A stretch of 35,717 nt of DNA. Origin: SAR116 cluster bacterium AG-426-A06 (lineage in GTDB: Bacteria; Pseudomonadota; Alphaproteobacteria; Puniceispirillales; Marisalimonadaceae). Shown piece by piece: positions 6,376 to 18,503 of this stretch. The position numbers and the translations under genes were made by a program. Positions within the stretch are counted from its first letter, which is position 1. Each line of letters starts with the position of its first letter. Below the pieces are notes generated by a model, which did not search any database, was not told where the DNA came from, and saw nothing but the letters and a program-made list of their open reading frames with translations. Where the stretch lies: assembly GCA_003210115.1 (NCBI GenBank), contig QCNM01000007.1:1-35717 (forward strand). Reading direction: 5' to 3'.

Positions 6376-6820
6376 ATAAGCTAAAAAGGTATCCATAGTC
6401 TAGCTTCTCAACCAACTCGAATGTTCCGTCCTTACGTAGAGCAGAAAATTCTCCATTTGAGTTTAGCTTTAATGGAACGGGTAGTTGAACTTCTTTAGAA
6501 ATGAATTGAGCGATATTGTAATCACTTACGTACTCATAGGTTTGGGTATCTTTGCTATTTCTTGGTGTTATATCGAAATGCTTACGTTGAGCATCCACTA
6601 CCCAGAAATGTGGGATGATTGCTGTACCGCGTTCACCTAAATAGTCTCCAATTAACCCTCCACTATGCATTGTCCAATCACTATGATAATCAAGGAACAT
6701 CATCATGTTCTGAAAACACTCATTTGGCTTAGCATATTCAAACTTCATCGGTTTTACTTCAACAGATTTTACTTTTTCATCGTTTAACCAATTGACAAAA
6801 ATACGTGTGGCTTTTTTCAT
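6365..6820 (-). CDS. Unknown 151-aa protein with Cys-His-Asp pattern
   Basis: The ATG at 6820 is preceded by AAAGG and lies 12 bases after the integrase stop, so the two genes are probably co-transcribed. No signal peptide or membrane helix is visible. A Cys in NECFQNMM (about residue 36), a His in AIIPHFWVVD (about 72) and an Asp in KHFDITPR (about 84) fall in an order and context (C ... HxWVVD ... DxTP) seen in papain-like and related small hydrolase folds, so a cysteine-hydrolase-like fold is conceivable. This is a motif-level guess and the protein family is not recognised. As integrase-linked cargo it could be a defence or stabilisation factor, but nothing in the sequence shows that. Confidence 0.65.
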   Translation of the reverse strand: MKKATRIFVNWLNDEKVKSVEVKPMKFEYAKPNECFQNMMMFLDYHSDWTMHSGGLIGDYLGERGTAIIPHFWVVDAQRKHFDITPRNSKDTQTYEYVSDYNIAQFISKEVQLPVPLKLNSNGEFSALRKDGTFELVEKLDYGYLFSLSTQ

Positions 6821-6832
6821 TTACTTACCTTT

Positions 6833-8068
6833 CTATAACACTTCAATAGTGCCATCATCTCTACGTCTGTAGTCAGCTACAGCGTTGGTTAAGCGAATTT
6901 CGTCATTCAAGTGGTAATACGTCTTTTCAATTTGCGCCACGCTAGTGCCACACATATCTGCTATTTGTCTAAACGTTAAGCCACTCATAATACGCTGCGT
7001 AATCATAAAGTGACGCAAGCTGTAGGGTACTAAGTCACGTACTTCCCTATCTACAATATCTGCTAACTCAATCATCTTGTGCCAGTGGTATAGCAGCGTA
7101 CGCTTGCTTAGTTCGTTCTCGTTATCCACTGTAAAGATTAGTTCGTCAGCACTTTTAGGCTTAGAGATTTCGCGTAAGCGTTCAAAGTACTGTCCATTAC
7201 GACACAAGAAGGTACGACTTGTGCGCACTTTACTCGTCTCTGCGCGAACGTGGATACGCGCTAGCTTTTGTTCCTCGCCATTCACTTTGTGCTGTTCAAT
7301 CTGCACGTCACTCCAACGTAGCTGTCGCTGTTCACCAACTCGTAAACCACTATTAGCTGCGATTAGAACGTAATGCTGCACGATTTTTCGCACTTTAAGT
7401 TCTGCATCATCTAGCTTGTTATGTTTGGCAGTGTAGGTACGCATAGCGCGATACAGTGCTTCGTATTCGTCATTAGTAAGTGTTGCACGACGAATAGCTT
7501 CATTGCCTTTATCCAAGCGTGGCAACTTCTTAAAGTCGAAGCCATCAATGTGTGTTTCACCATTCTTATGCAGCCACTTCATCAACGCATTAATTGTGCT
7601 TTGTTCGTTTTGCACAGTGACTTGTTTGACGTTCCCGTTGGTGGCTTTGTGGCGATGGTAGAAGTAGTTTTCGCAGTCAGTACGTTCTAGTTCTTTCAGC
7701 TTAGTATCTTTGCCAATGAAGCTAAGAAAGTGCTGTAGATGCGTTGCGATTGTTGTGTGTCGTCCTTTGACTATTTGTCCAAGTTCAACGTCACGCTGTC
7801 GAAAGCTAAGATACTTCTCCACACCTTCTTTTGTGGTTATGGAGAAGTATGATTTGCCTTGTTGTAGATTAGCGTAAATCTCTAAATACGCAGCTTTACC
7901 CTTTTCTATTGCAGTGGCTTCACTGCGTGTACGAAGGCTTTTACGTGCGTACTTGTTTTCTTTTGGTAACCACATGCGAAACTGCCAATACTCACCTCGC
8001 TTGTAGATACAAGCTTCGTCAAATATTGCTATTTCGCCTTCAGCAAATTGCTGTTTCTTCAGTGCCAA
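6833..8068 (-). CDS. Tyrosine site-specific integrase of the guaA island
   Basis: A 411-aa integrase with the standard layout: an N-terminal arm-type region (about 1-75, beginning with an Arg/Lys-rich QFRMWLPKEN segment), a SAM-like core-binding domain (about 80-180) and a catalytic domain (about 195-400). Active-site residues are Arg243 (NSGLRVGEQR), Lys280 (AETSKVRTSR), YSLRH at 349-353 with Arg352, and Tyr384 or 385 (EKTYYHL). The second His/Trp box is degenerate (CGTSVAQ), as in several island integrases. The start codon is TTG at 8068: an in-frame TAA lies two codons upstream and no ATG occurs before residue 32. It lies 163 bases from the guaA attachment site, reading away from it, and is the obvious enzyme for integration there. 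The 151-aa gene follows 12 bases later. Confidence 0.92.
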   Translation of the reverse strand: MALKKQQFAEGEIAIFDEACIYKRGEYWQFRMWLPKENKYARKSLRTRSEATAIEKGKAAYLEIYANLQQGKSYFSITTKEGVEKYLSFRQRDVELGQIVKGRHTTIATHLQHFLSFIGKDTKLKELERTDCENYFYHRHKATNGNVKQVTVQNEQSTINALMKWLHKNGETHIDGFDFKKLPRLDKGNEAIRRATLTNDEYEALYRAMRTYTAKHNKLDDAELKVRKIVQHYVLIAANSGLRVGEQRQLRWSDVQIEQHKVNGEEQKLARIHVRAETSKVRTSRTFLCRNGQYFERLREISKPKSADELIFTVDNENELSKRTLLYHWHKMIELADIVDREVRDLVPYSLRHFMITQRIMSGLTFRQIADMCGTSVAQIEKTYYHLNDEIRLTNAVADYRRRDDGTIEVL

Positions 8069-8110
8069 ATCTTAGTCTCTAAGTTACTACGAGTTTCAGT
8101 AGTCACACGT

Positions 8111-8193
8111 TTGTGCAACATTTTGTGTAACTGTATGAAAAAAGACTAAGGAAATCAACGATTGATTTTTTAGTGTGAAAGTAATGTGTAAGT
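8111..8193. repeat. Right-end repeats, candidate integrase arm sites
   Basis: TTGTGCAACA (8111-8120), TTTGTGTAACT (8122-8132) and a gapless tandem pair AGTGTGAAAGT (8172-8182) and AATGTGTAAGT (8183-8193) lie between the integrase start and the guaA end. They mirror the left-end repeats in sequence, 11-base period and closeness to the att core. They probably bind the integrase and may also govern its promoter. Confidence 0.55.
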
Positions 8194-8231
8194 CAATAAT
8201 ACAATTAAATCAATAATTTACAATAGAAAAA

Positions 8232-11281
<3,050 letters not shown>

Positions 11282-11287
11282 CTAATT

Positions 11288-11980
11288 TCAACCTTTAAAA
11301 TCTAAGCAAACCGTATAACTTTCTACAGATTCTGGCCTGCTAGCGGGAGGCTTTATATTCTTTACGTAATTGAATTTTTTTTTCATGATATTTAACAATT
11401 CAGATTCAGATCCACCTTTAAAAGTTTTTACTAAAAATGTTCCATTTTTTTTTAAGTTTTTTAAAGTGAAATCAAGTGCTATTTCAATTAATTGTGTTGT
11501 TCTTAAATGATCTGTTTGCTTATGACCAATAACATTTGCTGCCATATCAGACAAAATTATATCTGGATAATCACCTAAAAAATCAATTAACTTATTGTCG
11601 ATTTCAGTATCATTTACATCTCCTATAAATGTCTTAGATCCTAGAATTTTTTCAACAGGCAAAATATCAACACCTATCACCCTTACTTCATTTTCTGTTG
11701 AACGTACTTTTTGAACTGCAACTTGCAACCACCCACCTGGTGCACAACCTAGATCAATGACTTTTCTATTAGGCTTTAAAAAATTATACTTTTCATCAAT
11801 TTGAAGTAGTTTAAACGCTGCCCTCGATTTGTAACCTAATTTATTTGCTTCAATAACATATGGATCATTAATTTGTCTTTTTATCCAATTTGTACTTGAT
11901 AATTTACGCTTATTAGATTTTCTGATTTTTTGTTTTTTACCTCTATTTGAAGGTAATAAATTTTTAACAAAATTACTCAT
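11288..11980 (-). CDS. rlmE: 23S rRNA (uridine-2'-O)-methyltransferase RlmE (FtsJ/RrmJ)
   Basis: It methylates the 2'-O of U2552 in the 23S rRNA A-loop using S-adenosylmethionine. A basic N-terminal tail is followed by the FtsJ fold: YKSRAAFKLLQID with the first catalytic Lys, the SAM loop VIDLGCAPGGWLQ, the catalytic Asp in ILSDMAANV, Lys in LVKTFKGG and Glu in SRPESVESY, so the K-D-K-E tetrad is complete. I chose the ATG at 11980, which overlaps hisI by 8 bases; the track's ATG at 12004 would lengthen the overlap to 32 bases without a better ribosome-binding site. The product is 230 aa, somewhat longer than E. coli RlmE because of the Lys-rich tail common in alphaproteobacteria. Confidence 0.93.
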   Translation of the reverse strand: MSNFVKNLLPSNRGKKQKIRKSNKRKLSSTNWIKRQINDPYVIEANKLGYKSRAAFKLLQIDEKYNFLKPNRKVIDLGCAPGGWLQVAVQKVRSTENEVRVIGVDILPVEKILGSKTFIGDVNDTEIDNKLIDFLGDYPDIILSDMAANVIGHKQTDHLRTTQLIEIALDFTLKNLKKNGTFLVKTFKGGSESELLNIMKKKFNYVKNIKPPASRPESVESYTVCLDFKG

Positions 11981-12290
11981 TGTCAAAACAAGTTTTTGTT
12001 CCAAGATGACAAGCAGGACCTATTTGTTTCACAGTTAGTAAAATTGTATCATTATCACAATCTGATTTTATTTTTTTGAGATATTGATAATTTCCACTCG
12101 TTTCACCCTTAACCCATAATTTATTTCTTGATCTAGAAAAATAAGTTACATTTTTAGTTTCAATTGTTAACCTTATAGACTCTTTATTCATCCATGCCAT
12201 CATTAAAACATCTTTAGTCTCTGAACATTGCGCAATTGCAGGAATTAAACCAGATGAGTTAAAATTTAAATTTTCAATATCAAAGTTCAT
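11973..12290 (-). CDS. hisI: Phosphoribosyl-AMP cyclohydrolase
   Basis: It opens the purine ring of phosphoribosyl-AMP in the third step of histidine synthesis and is zinc-dependent. The 105-aa stand-alone enzyme shows all family landmarks: VLMMAWMN, TYFSRSRNKLWVKGETSGN, the metal-binding DCDNDTILL and the two cysteines in ACHLGTKTCF. There is no fused phosphoribosyl-ATP pyrophosphatase (HisE) domain, as usual in alphaproteobacteria. It follows the RND pump gene by 8 bases and overlaps rlmE; no other his gene is in view. Confidence 0.95.
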   Translation of the reverse strand: MNFDIENLNFNSSGLIPAIAQCSETKDVLMMAWMNKESIRLTIETKNVTYFSRSRNKLWVKGETSGNYQYLKKIKSDCDNDTILLTVKQIGPACHLGTKTCFDNE

Positions 12291-12298
12291 TTTTTTCT

Positions 12299-15200
12299 CT
12301 AATGTATTTTACTACCTTTTATTAACAATGATAGATCTTTTCCAATACCCATCATAGATGGAATTACAACTAAAACTAATATTGCTGTAATGCCTAAGCC
12401 AAATACAATAGTTGCAGCCATTGGTATAAGAAATTGTGCCTGTAGAGATTTTTCAAACATTAGAGCAGACAAGCCACCGATTGTTGTAAGTGAAGTAAGT
12501 AAAACTGGTCTAAGTCTATTTATAACTCCAGATATAACTGCCTGCTTAAATATCTCATAATTAATTGTATTTCCCTTAATCAATTCATCTAATCTTCTTT
12601 CAATTGTTGAAACTAATATTATTGAGTTGTTTACTACTATCCCAGCAAGAGCTAACAATGCGAACATAGAAAGAATTGACATAGTCAAATTTAAAAAATA
12701 ATGCCCAAAAACTGCACCTATAAATGATAGAGGAATCATTATCATAATTGTAAATGGCCTTAACCATGATTTAAAAACCCAAGTTAAAACAATATAAATA
12801 ATTATTAACCCAATTATTGAGCCAATAAACATATCTGCAAAAGTTTCTTTTTGCTCCAGGTCTTTTCCTGCAAAACGATAATCAAGATTATATTTTTTTG
12901 CTAATTCCACTAGTCCATTCTGTAATAAGAAGTTTCTTGCTTGTGTTGTATTAACTACAGAAGAGTTTAAATCACCTGATATGGTAACTTCTCTAAATCC
13001 ATCTTGACGAGATATTGAAGAAAAAGGAATTTTATTTTCGATTACTGCTATTTCGTTCAACATTACAACATTATTTTTGGAACCAACTAACCTTAGATTT
13101 TCTAAATTGCCATTAATTACGTCATCTTGATCTAATTTAACTCTTACAATAACCTCTTCATCACCTCTAGGAAATGTTGAAACAATTTTCCCATTTATTG
13201 CTGTTCTAATTTGAGATCCTATTTCTGATATAGAAAAACCTAAGGCTCTACCTCTATTATTTAAAACAATTACTCTTTCTTGAACACCAACTTCAAAATT
13301 ATCATTTACAGCACTTATGCTTGGAATTGTATTTACAATTTTCAACAAATCACTAGATGCATTTTTTAAAGTTTTTAAATCATTTCCTTTTAACCTTACA
13401 TCAACATCTCTTCCTGGGGGCCCACCACGTGGAGCTCGAATAATAAGTTTATCTAACCCAGAAACTTTCTCTACATTTTCTTTCCAAACTTTAATAAATT
13501 CATTTGTTCTAACCTTTCTTTTGTCTGCAGTTATCAATTCAACTACCATCGAACCCTTAAGATAATTTCCCTTTTTATTAACTGTTTGATCAGTCGCAAA
13601 TGAGGTTGATTTTCCAAAATTACTCATACTAAAATTGACTAACTTTGGATCATTTTTGAAATGTAGTTTTGTAAGTTGAAGACCTTTTTCTAAGCTATCA
13701 ATCATTTCATAAGTTTGTTTCTTTTTTGATCCCGGAGACATTTCAAAATTTGCTATAATTAAGTCAGATTCTGGTGTAGGAAAAAAACTAAACTGTACCC
13801 TACTACTTTTCATCATTCCTATAGAAATAAAAAACATGCCAAAAACAGTTACCATAGTTAAATATCTATAGTCATAACAGTAAGTAATTATATTTTTAAA
13901 AATACCATCTTGAAAATTTTTAAACTTATTATCAAACCAAATTCTGAATTTTCCAGGAGAATAACTGCCTTTATCAAAATGAGCTAAATGTGCGGGTAAA
14001 ACCAAAAAACATTCAATCAAACTTGCTATCAAAACAGCACAAATCACCATAGGAATTGCAATGATTATTTGACCTATTATTCCTTTAATTAAGAATAAAG
14101 GTAGGAACGCACCTACAGTAGTTAACATAGCACAAATTACTGGAGCAGACATTCTAGTTGCTGCTACTATGGGTGCATCATTGTAATTAAGATTTCTATT
14201 TTCTCTTAGATAATTTGAATGTTCGCCTACTACAATTGCATCGTCGACTACTATACCTAAAGCCATTATTAAGCCAAATAATGAAATCATATTTATTGAC
14301 TGTCCAGAAAAAAACATGACACCAAATGTTGCTAAAAAAGCGATTGGTATACCCAGTGCTACCCATATAGCAGTTTTCCAAGCAAGAAATACAAATAAAA
14401 CAATTAAAACAATAATTAATCCTGAAATTCCATTTTTTACTAATAAAGATATCCTCTCTTTAATTAGATTTGAGGCTGTATTATAAGTCATTACCTCTAT
14501 AAAATTGGACTTCTCTTTCTTAAATTTTATTAATTCTTCTTCAACGATTGCTGCAGTATTAAGAGCATCACTTGTTTTACTTCTACGAACTGAAATTTCT
14601 ACAGCTGGATTTCCATTCACATATTGTAATATACTTGAATCATCATAAGTTTCCTGAATTTCTGCAATATCTTTTAAAATTATTTTTCCACCATCATTAA
14701 AACTTTTAATTTGCAGATTTTCAAAATGTTCTACTAACGTTTTATCACCTGAAGTTCTAATACGTAATGAACCATCTGCAAAACTTCCTCCAGGAATATC
14801 TTTAGATTCTACAGAAATCAATTTTGAAATTTCATTTAAAGATAATTTAAATTTTGATATCTCACTTTGTGGAATCTGAATGAGTATCTCTTCATCTGGC
14901 AACCCAATTAAATCAACTTTATCAACTCCAGCATTTAATAACTTTTCTTTAAATGTTTTTGCTTCGCTTCTTAATTGGGATAAATCTAGATCACCTGACA
15001 AAACTATTCTAGTAACCGTGTCATAAAACTCTGCTTTAGTAATTTTAGGTTTTTTTGTGTCATCGGGAAAATCAATTCTTGAAATTGCGTTTTCCACATC
15101 AGACATTGCTTTCTGCATATCTGTGCCAAAGTTAAATTCTATTATTGAATAACCAAGCCCTTCAACAGATTTAGATTTCACTTTTTTAACACCGGATATT

Positions 15201-15436
15201 GGACGTAAGTCAGGTTCTAATAATTGAACAATATTGTTATCAACTTCTTCTGCAGTTGCACCAGGCCATTCAACGGAAACTGATATTGTTTCAACATCAA
15301 AATTTGGAAAAAATTGTCTATTTAATTTATTTATTGACAAAAAACCAGCTAGTAACATTAAAAACATAATTATATTTGCTGCAGTTTTGTGTTTAACAAA
15401 AAAAGCTAAAATTGAAGATTTAGGAAATTTAATCAA
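12299..15436 (-). CDS. RND efflux transporter, inner-membrane permease subunit
   Basis: A 1045-aa AcrB/HAE1-superfamily pump driven by proton influx, working with the adaptor encoded just upstream. Transmembrane helix 1 is at about 14-33 (TAANIIMFLMLLAGF). A porter domain follows, then helices 2-6 with the proton-relay motif GIVVDDAIVVGEH (about 395-407). The second porter domain includes RGGPPGRDVDV, and a second helix bundle carries GIVVNNSIILVS in the pseudo-repeat position and ends VLVVIPSMMG. Length and duplication are normal. No outer-membrane factor gene is nearby, so a TolC-type channel must be encoded elsewhere. The substrate cannot be read from sequence. Confidence 0.93.
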   Translation of the reverse strand: MIKFPKSSILAFFVKHKTAANIIMFLMLLAGFLSINKLNRQFFPNFDVETISVSVEWPGATAEEVDNNIVQLLEPDLRPISGVKKVKSKSVEGLGYSIIEFNFGTDMQKAMSDVENAISRIDFPDDTKKPKITKAEFYDTVTRIVLSGDLDLSQLRSEAKTFKEKLLNAGVDKVDLIGLPDEEILIQIPQSEISKFKLSLNEISKLISVESKDIPGGSFADGSLRIRTSGDKTLVEHFENLQIKSFNDGGKIILKDIAEIQETYDDSSILQYVNGNPAVEISVRRSKTSDALNTAAIVEEELIKFKKEKSNFIEVMTYNTASNLIKERISLLVKNGISGLIIVLIVLFVFLAWKTAIWVALGIPIAFLATFGVMFFSGQSINMISLFGLIMALGIVVDDAIVVGEHSNYLRENRNLNYNDAPIVAATRMSAPVICAMLTTVGAFLPLFLIKGIIGQIIIAIPMVICAVLIASLIECFLVLPAHLAHFDKGSYSPGKFRIWFDNKFKNFQDGIFKNIITYCYDYRYLTMVTVFGMFFISIGMMKSSRVQFSFFPTPESDLIIANFEMSPGSKKKQTYEMIDSLEKGLQLTKLHFKNDPKLVNFSMSNFGKSTSFATDQTVNKKGNYLKGSMVVELITADKRKVRTNEFIKVWKENVEKVSGLDKLIIRAPRGGPPGRDVDVRLKGNDLKTLKNASSDLLKIVNTIPSISAVNDNFEVGVQERVIVLNNRGRALGFSISEIGSQIRTAINGKIVSTFPRGDEEVIVRVKLDQDDVINGNLENLRLVGSKNNVVMLNEIAVIENKIPFSSISRQDGFREVTISGDLNSSVVNTTQARNFLLQNGLVELAKKYNLDYRFAGKDLEQKETFADMFIGSIIGLIIIYIVLTWVFKSWLRPFTIMIMIPLSFIGAVFGHYFLNLTMSILSMFALLALAGIVVNNSIILVSTIERRLDELIKGNTINYEIFKQAVISGVINRLRPVLLTSLTTIGGLSALMFEKSLQAQFLIPMAATIVFGLGITAILVLVVIPSMMGIGKDLSLLIKGSKIH

Positions 15437-15454
15437 ATTTTACTCGTTTAAAAA

Positions 15455-16573
15455 TTAGTATTGTTTTATTTTGGTTCCTTCAACATTTGAAGAAAATCTA
15501 TTCAAAATTATTTCTAATCCATCCAAATTATCATTCTTTAATAAATAATATCCTGTATTAGAATGAAGAACATTTACTTTAATTTTTTTTGCTCTTCCGT
15601 TTTTAATTACAAATATAAATTGTTTATTAAACAAAGCTGACTCAGGAATTTTTATAACTGACTCAAATTTTTCTAATGGGTATATAATTTTGACAAAGCT
15701 ATCAAGGGGAATTAAATCATTATTATCATCACTAAATTTTGCAAATATTTTACCTCCTCCACTGTCATCATGAATTATACCTTGAAACCTAGTTATAATT
15801 GCAATTTTTCTAACCAATTTTTCACTACCTGTTTCCCAATAGACTTCAATTTTTTTTCCAATTAATTTTTCTGATATAGAAAAAATTTTTGCAGGTACAA
15901 TAAATTCAATTTCAACATGATCTAGGGATCTAAAAGTTCCCAACATTGAATTACTTGAAACAAGCAAACCTTCGTGAGCATTAACATTTGATATAATTCC
16001 ATTGCTTTTTGCAATTAATGTTGCGTCCTTCAAATCTTTTTTTGCTAACCCAAGATTTATTTTTGAATTATTTAACATTTGTTGACTTTTTGAATATTTA
16101 ATTAACTCTTCATCATAAACAGATGGACTAATAACTTTTTTTTCAAGCATTATTTTATTTCTATCTAGTTGTTTTTTTCTCAATTTAATTTGTTTTGCTA
16201 ATTCTTTAATATCTGTTTGAAGTCTCTTAACAATTAATAGAAATTTTTCTTCGTCTAATTTACCTAAAATCTCACCCATTTTAACCTTTCCACCATTGAC
16301 AAATTTTTCTGATAAATAAGAAATTGTTCCTGACACTCCAAAACTTAGATTACCTATCCTTTGGGTTTTTACTCGTCCAAAAGCTGAAAGAAAAGGCTCA
16401 TGATCTTGAACTTTTGCTATTAATGAATTAACAGCTATTTCATTTTCTTTTTGAACTTTTACCTTAGGTACTGGTTTTGTCATTTGCAAATATGAATTAA
16501 TTATAAAAATAATGATTAGTACAACAATAATGATTATTATTTTAAATGTATTTTTTTTAAGCCAATAAAGCAT
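15455..16573 (-). CDS. RND efflux periplasmic adaptor (membrane-fusion protein)
   Basis: A 372-aa HlyD/AcrA-type adaptor. It has an N-terminal membrane anchor (about 9-28, KIIIIIVVLIIIFIINSYL), a lipoyl-like half motif (GTISYLSEKFVNGGKVKMGEIL, about 80-105), an alpha-helical hairpin rich in Lys/Leu/Gln (about 115-175), a second lipoyl half (ISNVNAHEGLLV) and a beta-barrel domain. The real start is the ATG at 16573, whose A is the last base of the DUF1489 stop codon (TGATG); the track's first codon is a TTG. It lies 18 bases before the pump gene and links it to the outer-membrane channel. Confidence 0.9.
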   Translation of the reverse strand: MLYWLKKNTFKIIIIIVVLIIIFIINSYLQMTKPVPKVKVQKENEIAVNSLIAKVQDHEPFLSAFGRVKTQRIGNLSFGVSGTISYLSEKFVNGGKVKMGEILGKLDEEKFLLIVKRLQTDIKELAKQIKLRKKQLDRNKIMLEKKVISPSVYDEELIKYSKSQQMLNNSKINLGLAKKDLKDATLIAKSNGIISNVNAHEGLLVSSNSMLGTFRSLDHVEIEFIVPAKIFSISEKLIGKKIEVYWETGSEKLVRKIAIITRFQGIIHDDSGGGKIFAKFSDDNNDLIPLDSFVKIIYPLEKFESVIKIPESALFNKQFIFVIKNGRAKKIKVNVLHSNTGYYLLKNDNLDGLEIILNRFSSNVEGTKIKQY

Positions 16574-16980
16574 CAATAAAGTCCTAATTTGCTCAGTTCA
16601 TTGTTAAATTCATCATTAAATCCATCATCGGTTAAGTCAGGTGGAACATCTTTATTTTCATAATACCTCCAACCTTGAAAAGGTTTCATTGGAGTAGGTC
16701 TTACCTTAATTATTTTATTTTCAAGTAAAATGGCAGCAAAAAATTTATTATTGTCTCCAATTATTTGTTTAATATTTAAAATCTTTTGCCTTACTAAAAC
16801 TCTTCTGTTAATGACCCAAAACAAAGATCCTCCATTACACAATTCTTCTGATCTTTTTGGTTTGTTCCTTGTAATGTGAATAAGTTCGCCATTTTTTTCT
16901 ATATTGAACTTTAATCTCATTTCAAGATCTTCAATTGATCTCATGCCCACTGCCAATTTTTTTAGATTCACTATACTCAT
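16573..16980 (-). CDS. DUF1489 family protein
   Basis: A 135-aa cytoplasmic protein of unknown function found widely in Alphaproteobacteria. Family features visible are NLKKLAVGMRSIEDLE at the start, the central ITRNKPKRSEELCNGGSLFWVINRRVLVRQ and the C-terminal PMKPFQGWRYYENKDVPPDL. No catalytic role is known. It lies 30 bases after mgtE and overlaps the adaptor gene by one base, so it is probably co-transcribed and translationally coupled to the efflux genes. Confidence 0.88.
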   Translation of the reverse strand: MSIVNLKKLAVGMRSIEDLEMRLKFNIEKNGELIHITRNKPKRSEELCNGGSLFWVINRRVLVRQKILNIKQIIGDNNKFFAAILLENKIIKVRPTPMKPFQGWRYYENKDVPPDLTDDGFNDEFNNELSKLGLY

Positions 16981-17010
16981 TTTTTTTCACTGACAATATA
17001 TATAATCAAT

Positions 17011-18420
17011 CTACAAAATTACCCAAGCTGCAAGACCTAAAAATGTAAAAAAACCTATCACATCTGTTGCAGTAGTAAGCAAAACTGTGCTTGATATTGC
17101 CGGATCAATTCTAAACTTATATAAAGAAAGAGGTATCAATGTTCCTAAAACACCTGCAAACAAAAGATTTATTATCATAGATGCAGACATAATTATTGCG
17201 ATTTTAAAATCATTAAACCAAAGAAAAGCCAAGATAGAAGAAAATATTGCAAAAAGAACACCATTAAACATTCCAACCCATGACTCTCTTAATACAAATC
17301 TTTGTAAATTAATGTAACTTAACTGCCTAGTAGCCAAAGCTCTTACAGCTACAGTTACAGTTTGGGTGCCAGCATTACCACCCATTGAAGCTACTATTGG
17401 CATCAAAACAGCTAATGCTACAATTTTTTCAATTTCTTCTTGAAATAACCCGATAACCATAGAGGCTATTATAGCAGTTACTAAATTTATTGATAACCAA
17501 GAAAACCTATCTTTTAATGTTTTATATATAGATGTGCGTATAGAGCCATCGCTAACTCCTCCTAACCCAAAAAAATCTTCTTCGGCTTCTTCATTGATAA
17601 CATCAACAATATCATCAAATATTATTACACCAATAATTCTATTTGCTTTGTCTGTGACAGCCAAGTCGACAAGAGCATATTGCTGAAATAACAAAGCTAT
17701 TTCTTCTTGGTCTAGCTCAACATCAACTGATTGGAAATTATTGTTCATTATATCTTTTAATCTAATAGACCTTTTATTTGAAAGTAATTTACTAAGAGAT
17801 AATACCCCTAATAATCTTTGTCCTGGGTCGATTATAAATATTGAATAAAAATTTTCATCCTCAACAAATTCTTTATTCCTCATATAATCTATTGTTTGTC
17901 CAACAGTCCAAAACTCAGGAAAAGATAAAAACTCTCTCTGCATCAAACGTCCAGCAGAATTTTCTGGATATGTAAATGCTTCTTCAACAAGTATTCTGTC
18001 AGCTTTTGGTAATTTCTTAATGATTGTGTCTCTTTGATCTTCTTGAAGATTTTCTAAAATTTCGACTTCGTCATCAGTATTTAATTCTGGTAAAGCCTTG
18101 GCAATTGCATTAGGACCTATTCCTTTAATGACATCCTCTTGAACTGTATCTTCAAGATACACTAAAGTTTCCGGATCAAGTCTCTTTGATAATAGCCTTA
18201 AACAATTATCAAGTTGATCTTTTGAAAGCCTTTCAAGCATGTCTGCTTGATCAGCTGGATGTAACAAATCAAAAAGAAAAAGAAGTCTTTTTTTATGATT
18301 ATTTTTAATACAGAATTTTATTTCTGTTTCTACTTCAGAGGTTAGTCCAAAAAGATTATTAATACTATCTTCTTTAGATGAATCTATTGTTGAAACATCA
18401 TTTTCGTTTTGAACAGACAT
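17011..18420 (-). CDS. mgtE: Magnesium transporter MgtE
   Basis: A 469-aa Mg2+ channel/transporter of the inner membrane. The cytosolic N domain of helical repeats (about 30-140, HPADQADMLERL and LEDTVQEDVIKGI) is followed by a CBS pair (about 145-270, LLGVLSLSKLL and RIIGVIIFDDIVDVI) that senses Mg2+ in the family. Five membrane helices follow, with the pore motif PIVASMGGNAGTQTVTVAVR and a C-terminal SSTVLLTTATDVIGFFTFLG segment containing the selectivity Asp. It is the first gene of the long minus-strand run that reaches guaA. Confidence 0.95.
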   Translation of the reverse strand: MSVQNENDVSTIDSSKEDSINNLFGLTSEVETEIKFCIKNNHKKRLLFLFDLLHPADQADMLERLSKDQLDNCLRLLSKRLDPETLVYLEDTVQEDVIKGIGPNAIAKALPELNTDDEVEILENLQEDQRDTIIKKLPKADRILVEEAFTYPENSAGRLMQREFLSFPEFWTVGQTIDYMRNKEFVEDENFYSIFIIDPGQRLLGVLSLSKLLSNKRSIRLKDIMNNNFQSVDVELDQEEIALLFQQYALVDLAVTDKANRIIGVIIFDDIVDVINEEAEEDFFGLGGVSDGSIRTSIYKTLKDRFSWLSINLVTAIIASMVIGLFQEEIEKIVALAVLMPIVASMGGNAGTQTVTVAVRALATRQLSYINLQRFVLRESWVGMFNGVLFAIFSSILAFLWFNDFKIAIIMSASMIINLLFAGVLGTLIPLSLYKFRIDPAISSTVLLTTATDVIGFFTFLGLAAWVIL

Positions 18421-18503
18421 AACTCTCCTAAAAAAGATTTAAATCACATTGACTATTTCATTTCCTTAACTCTAAAAATTGTTAAAAAAAAGACAATCAG
18501 AAT

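Noticed and set aside
7077-7373. Plus-strand ORFs inside the integrase (7077-7373, 7421-7690)
   Set aside because: Shadows of the integrase on the opposite strand; no start signal or recognisable protein.
14196-14381. Short ORF inside the RND pump
   Set aside because: Out-of-frame shadow on the same strand within an intact 1045-aa gene.
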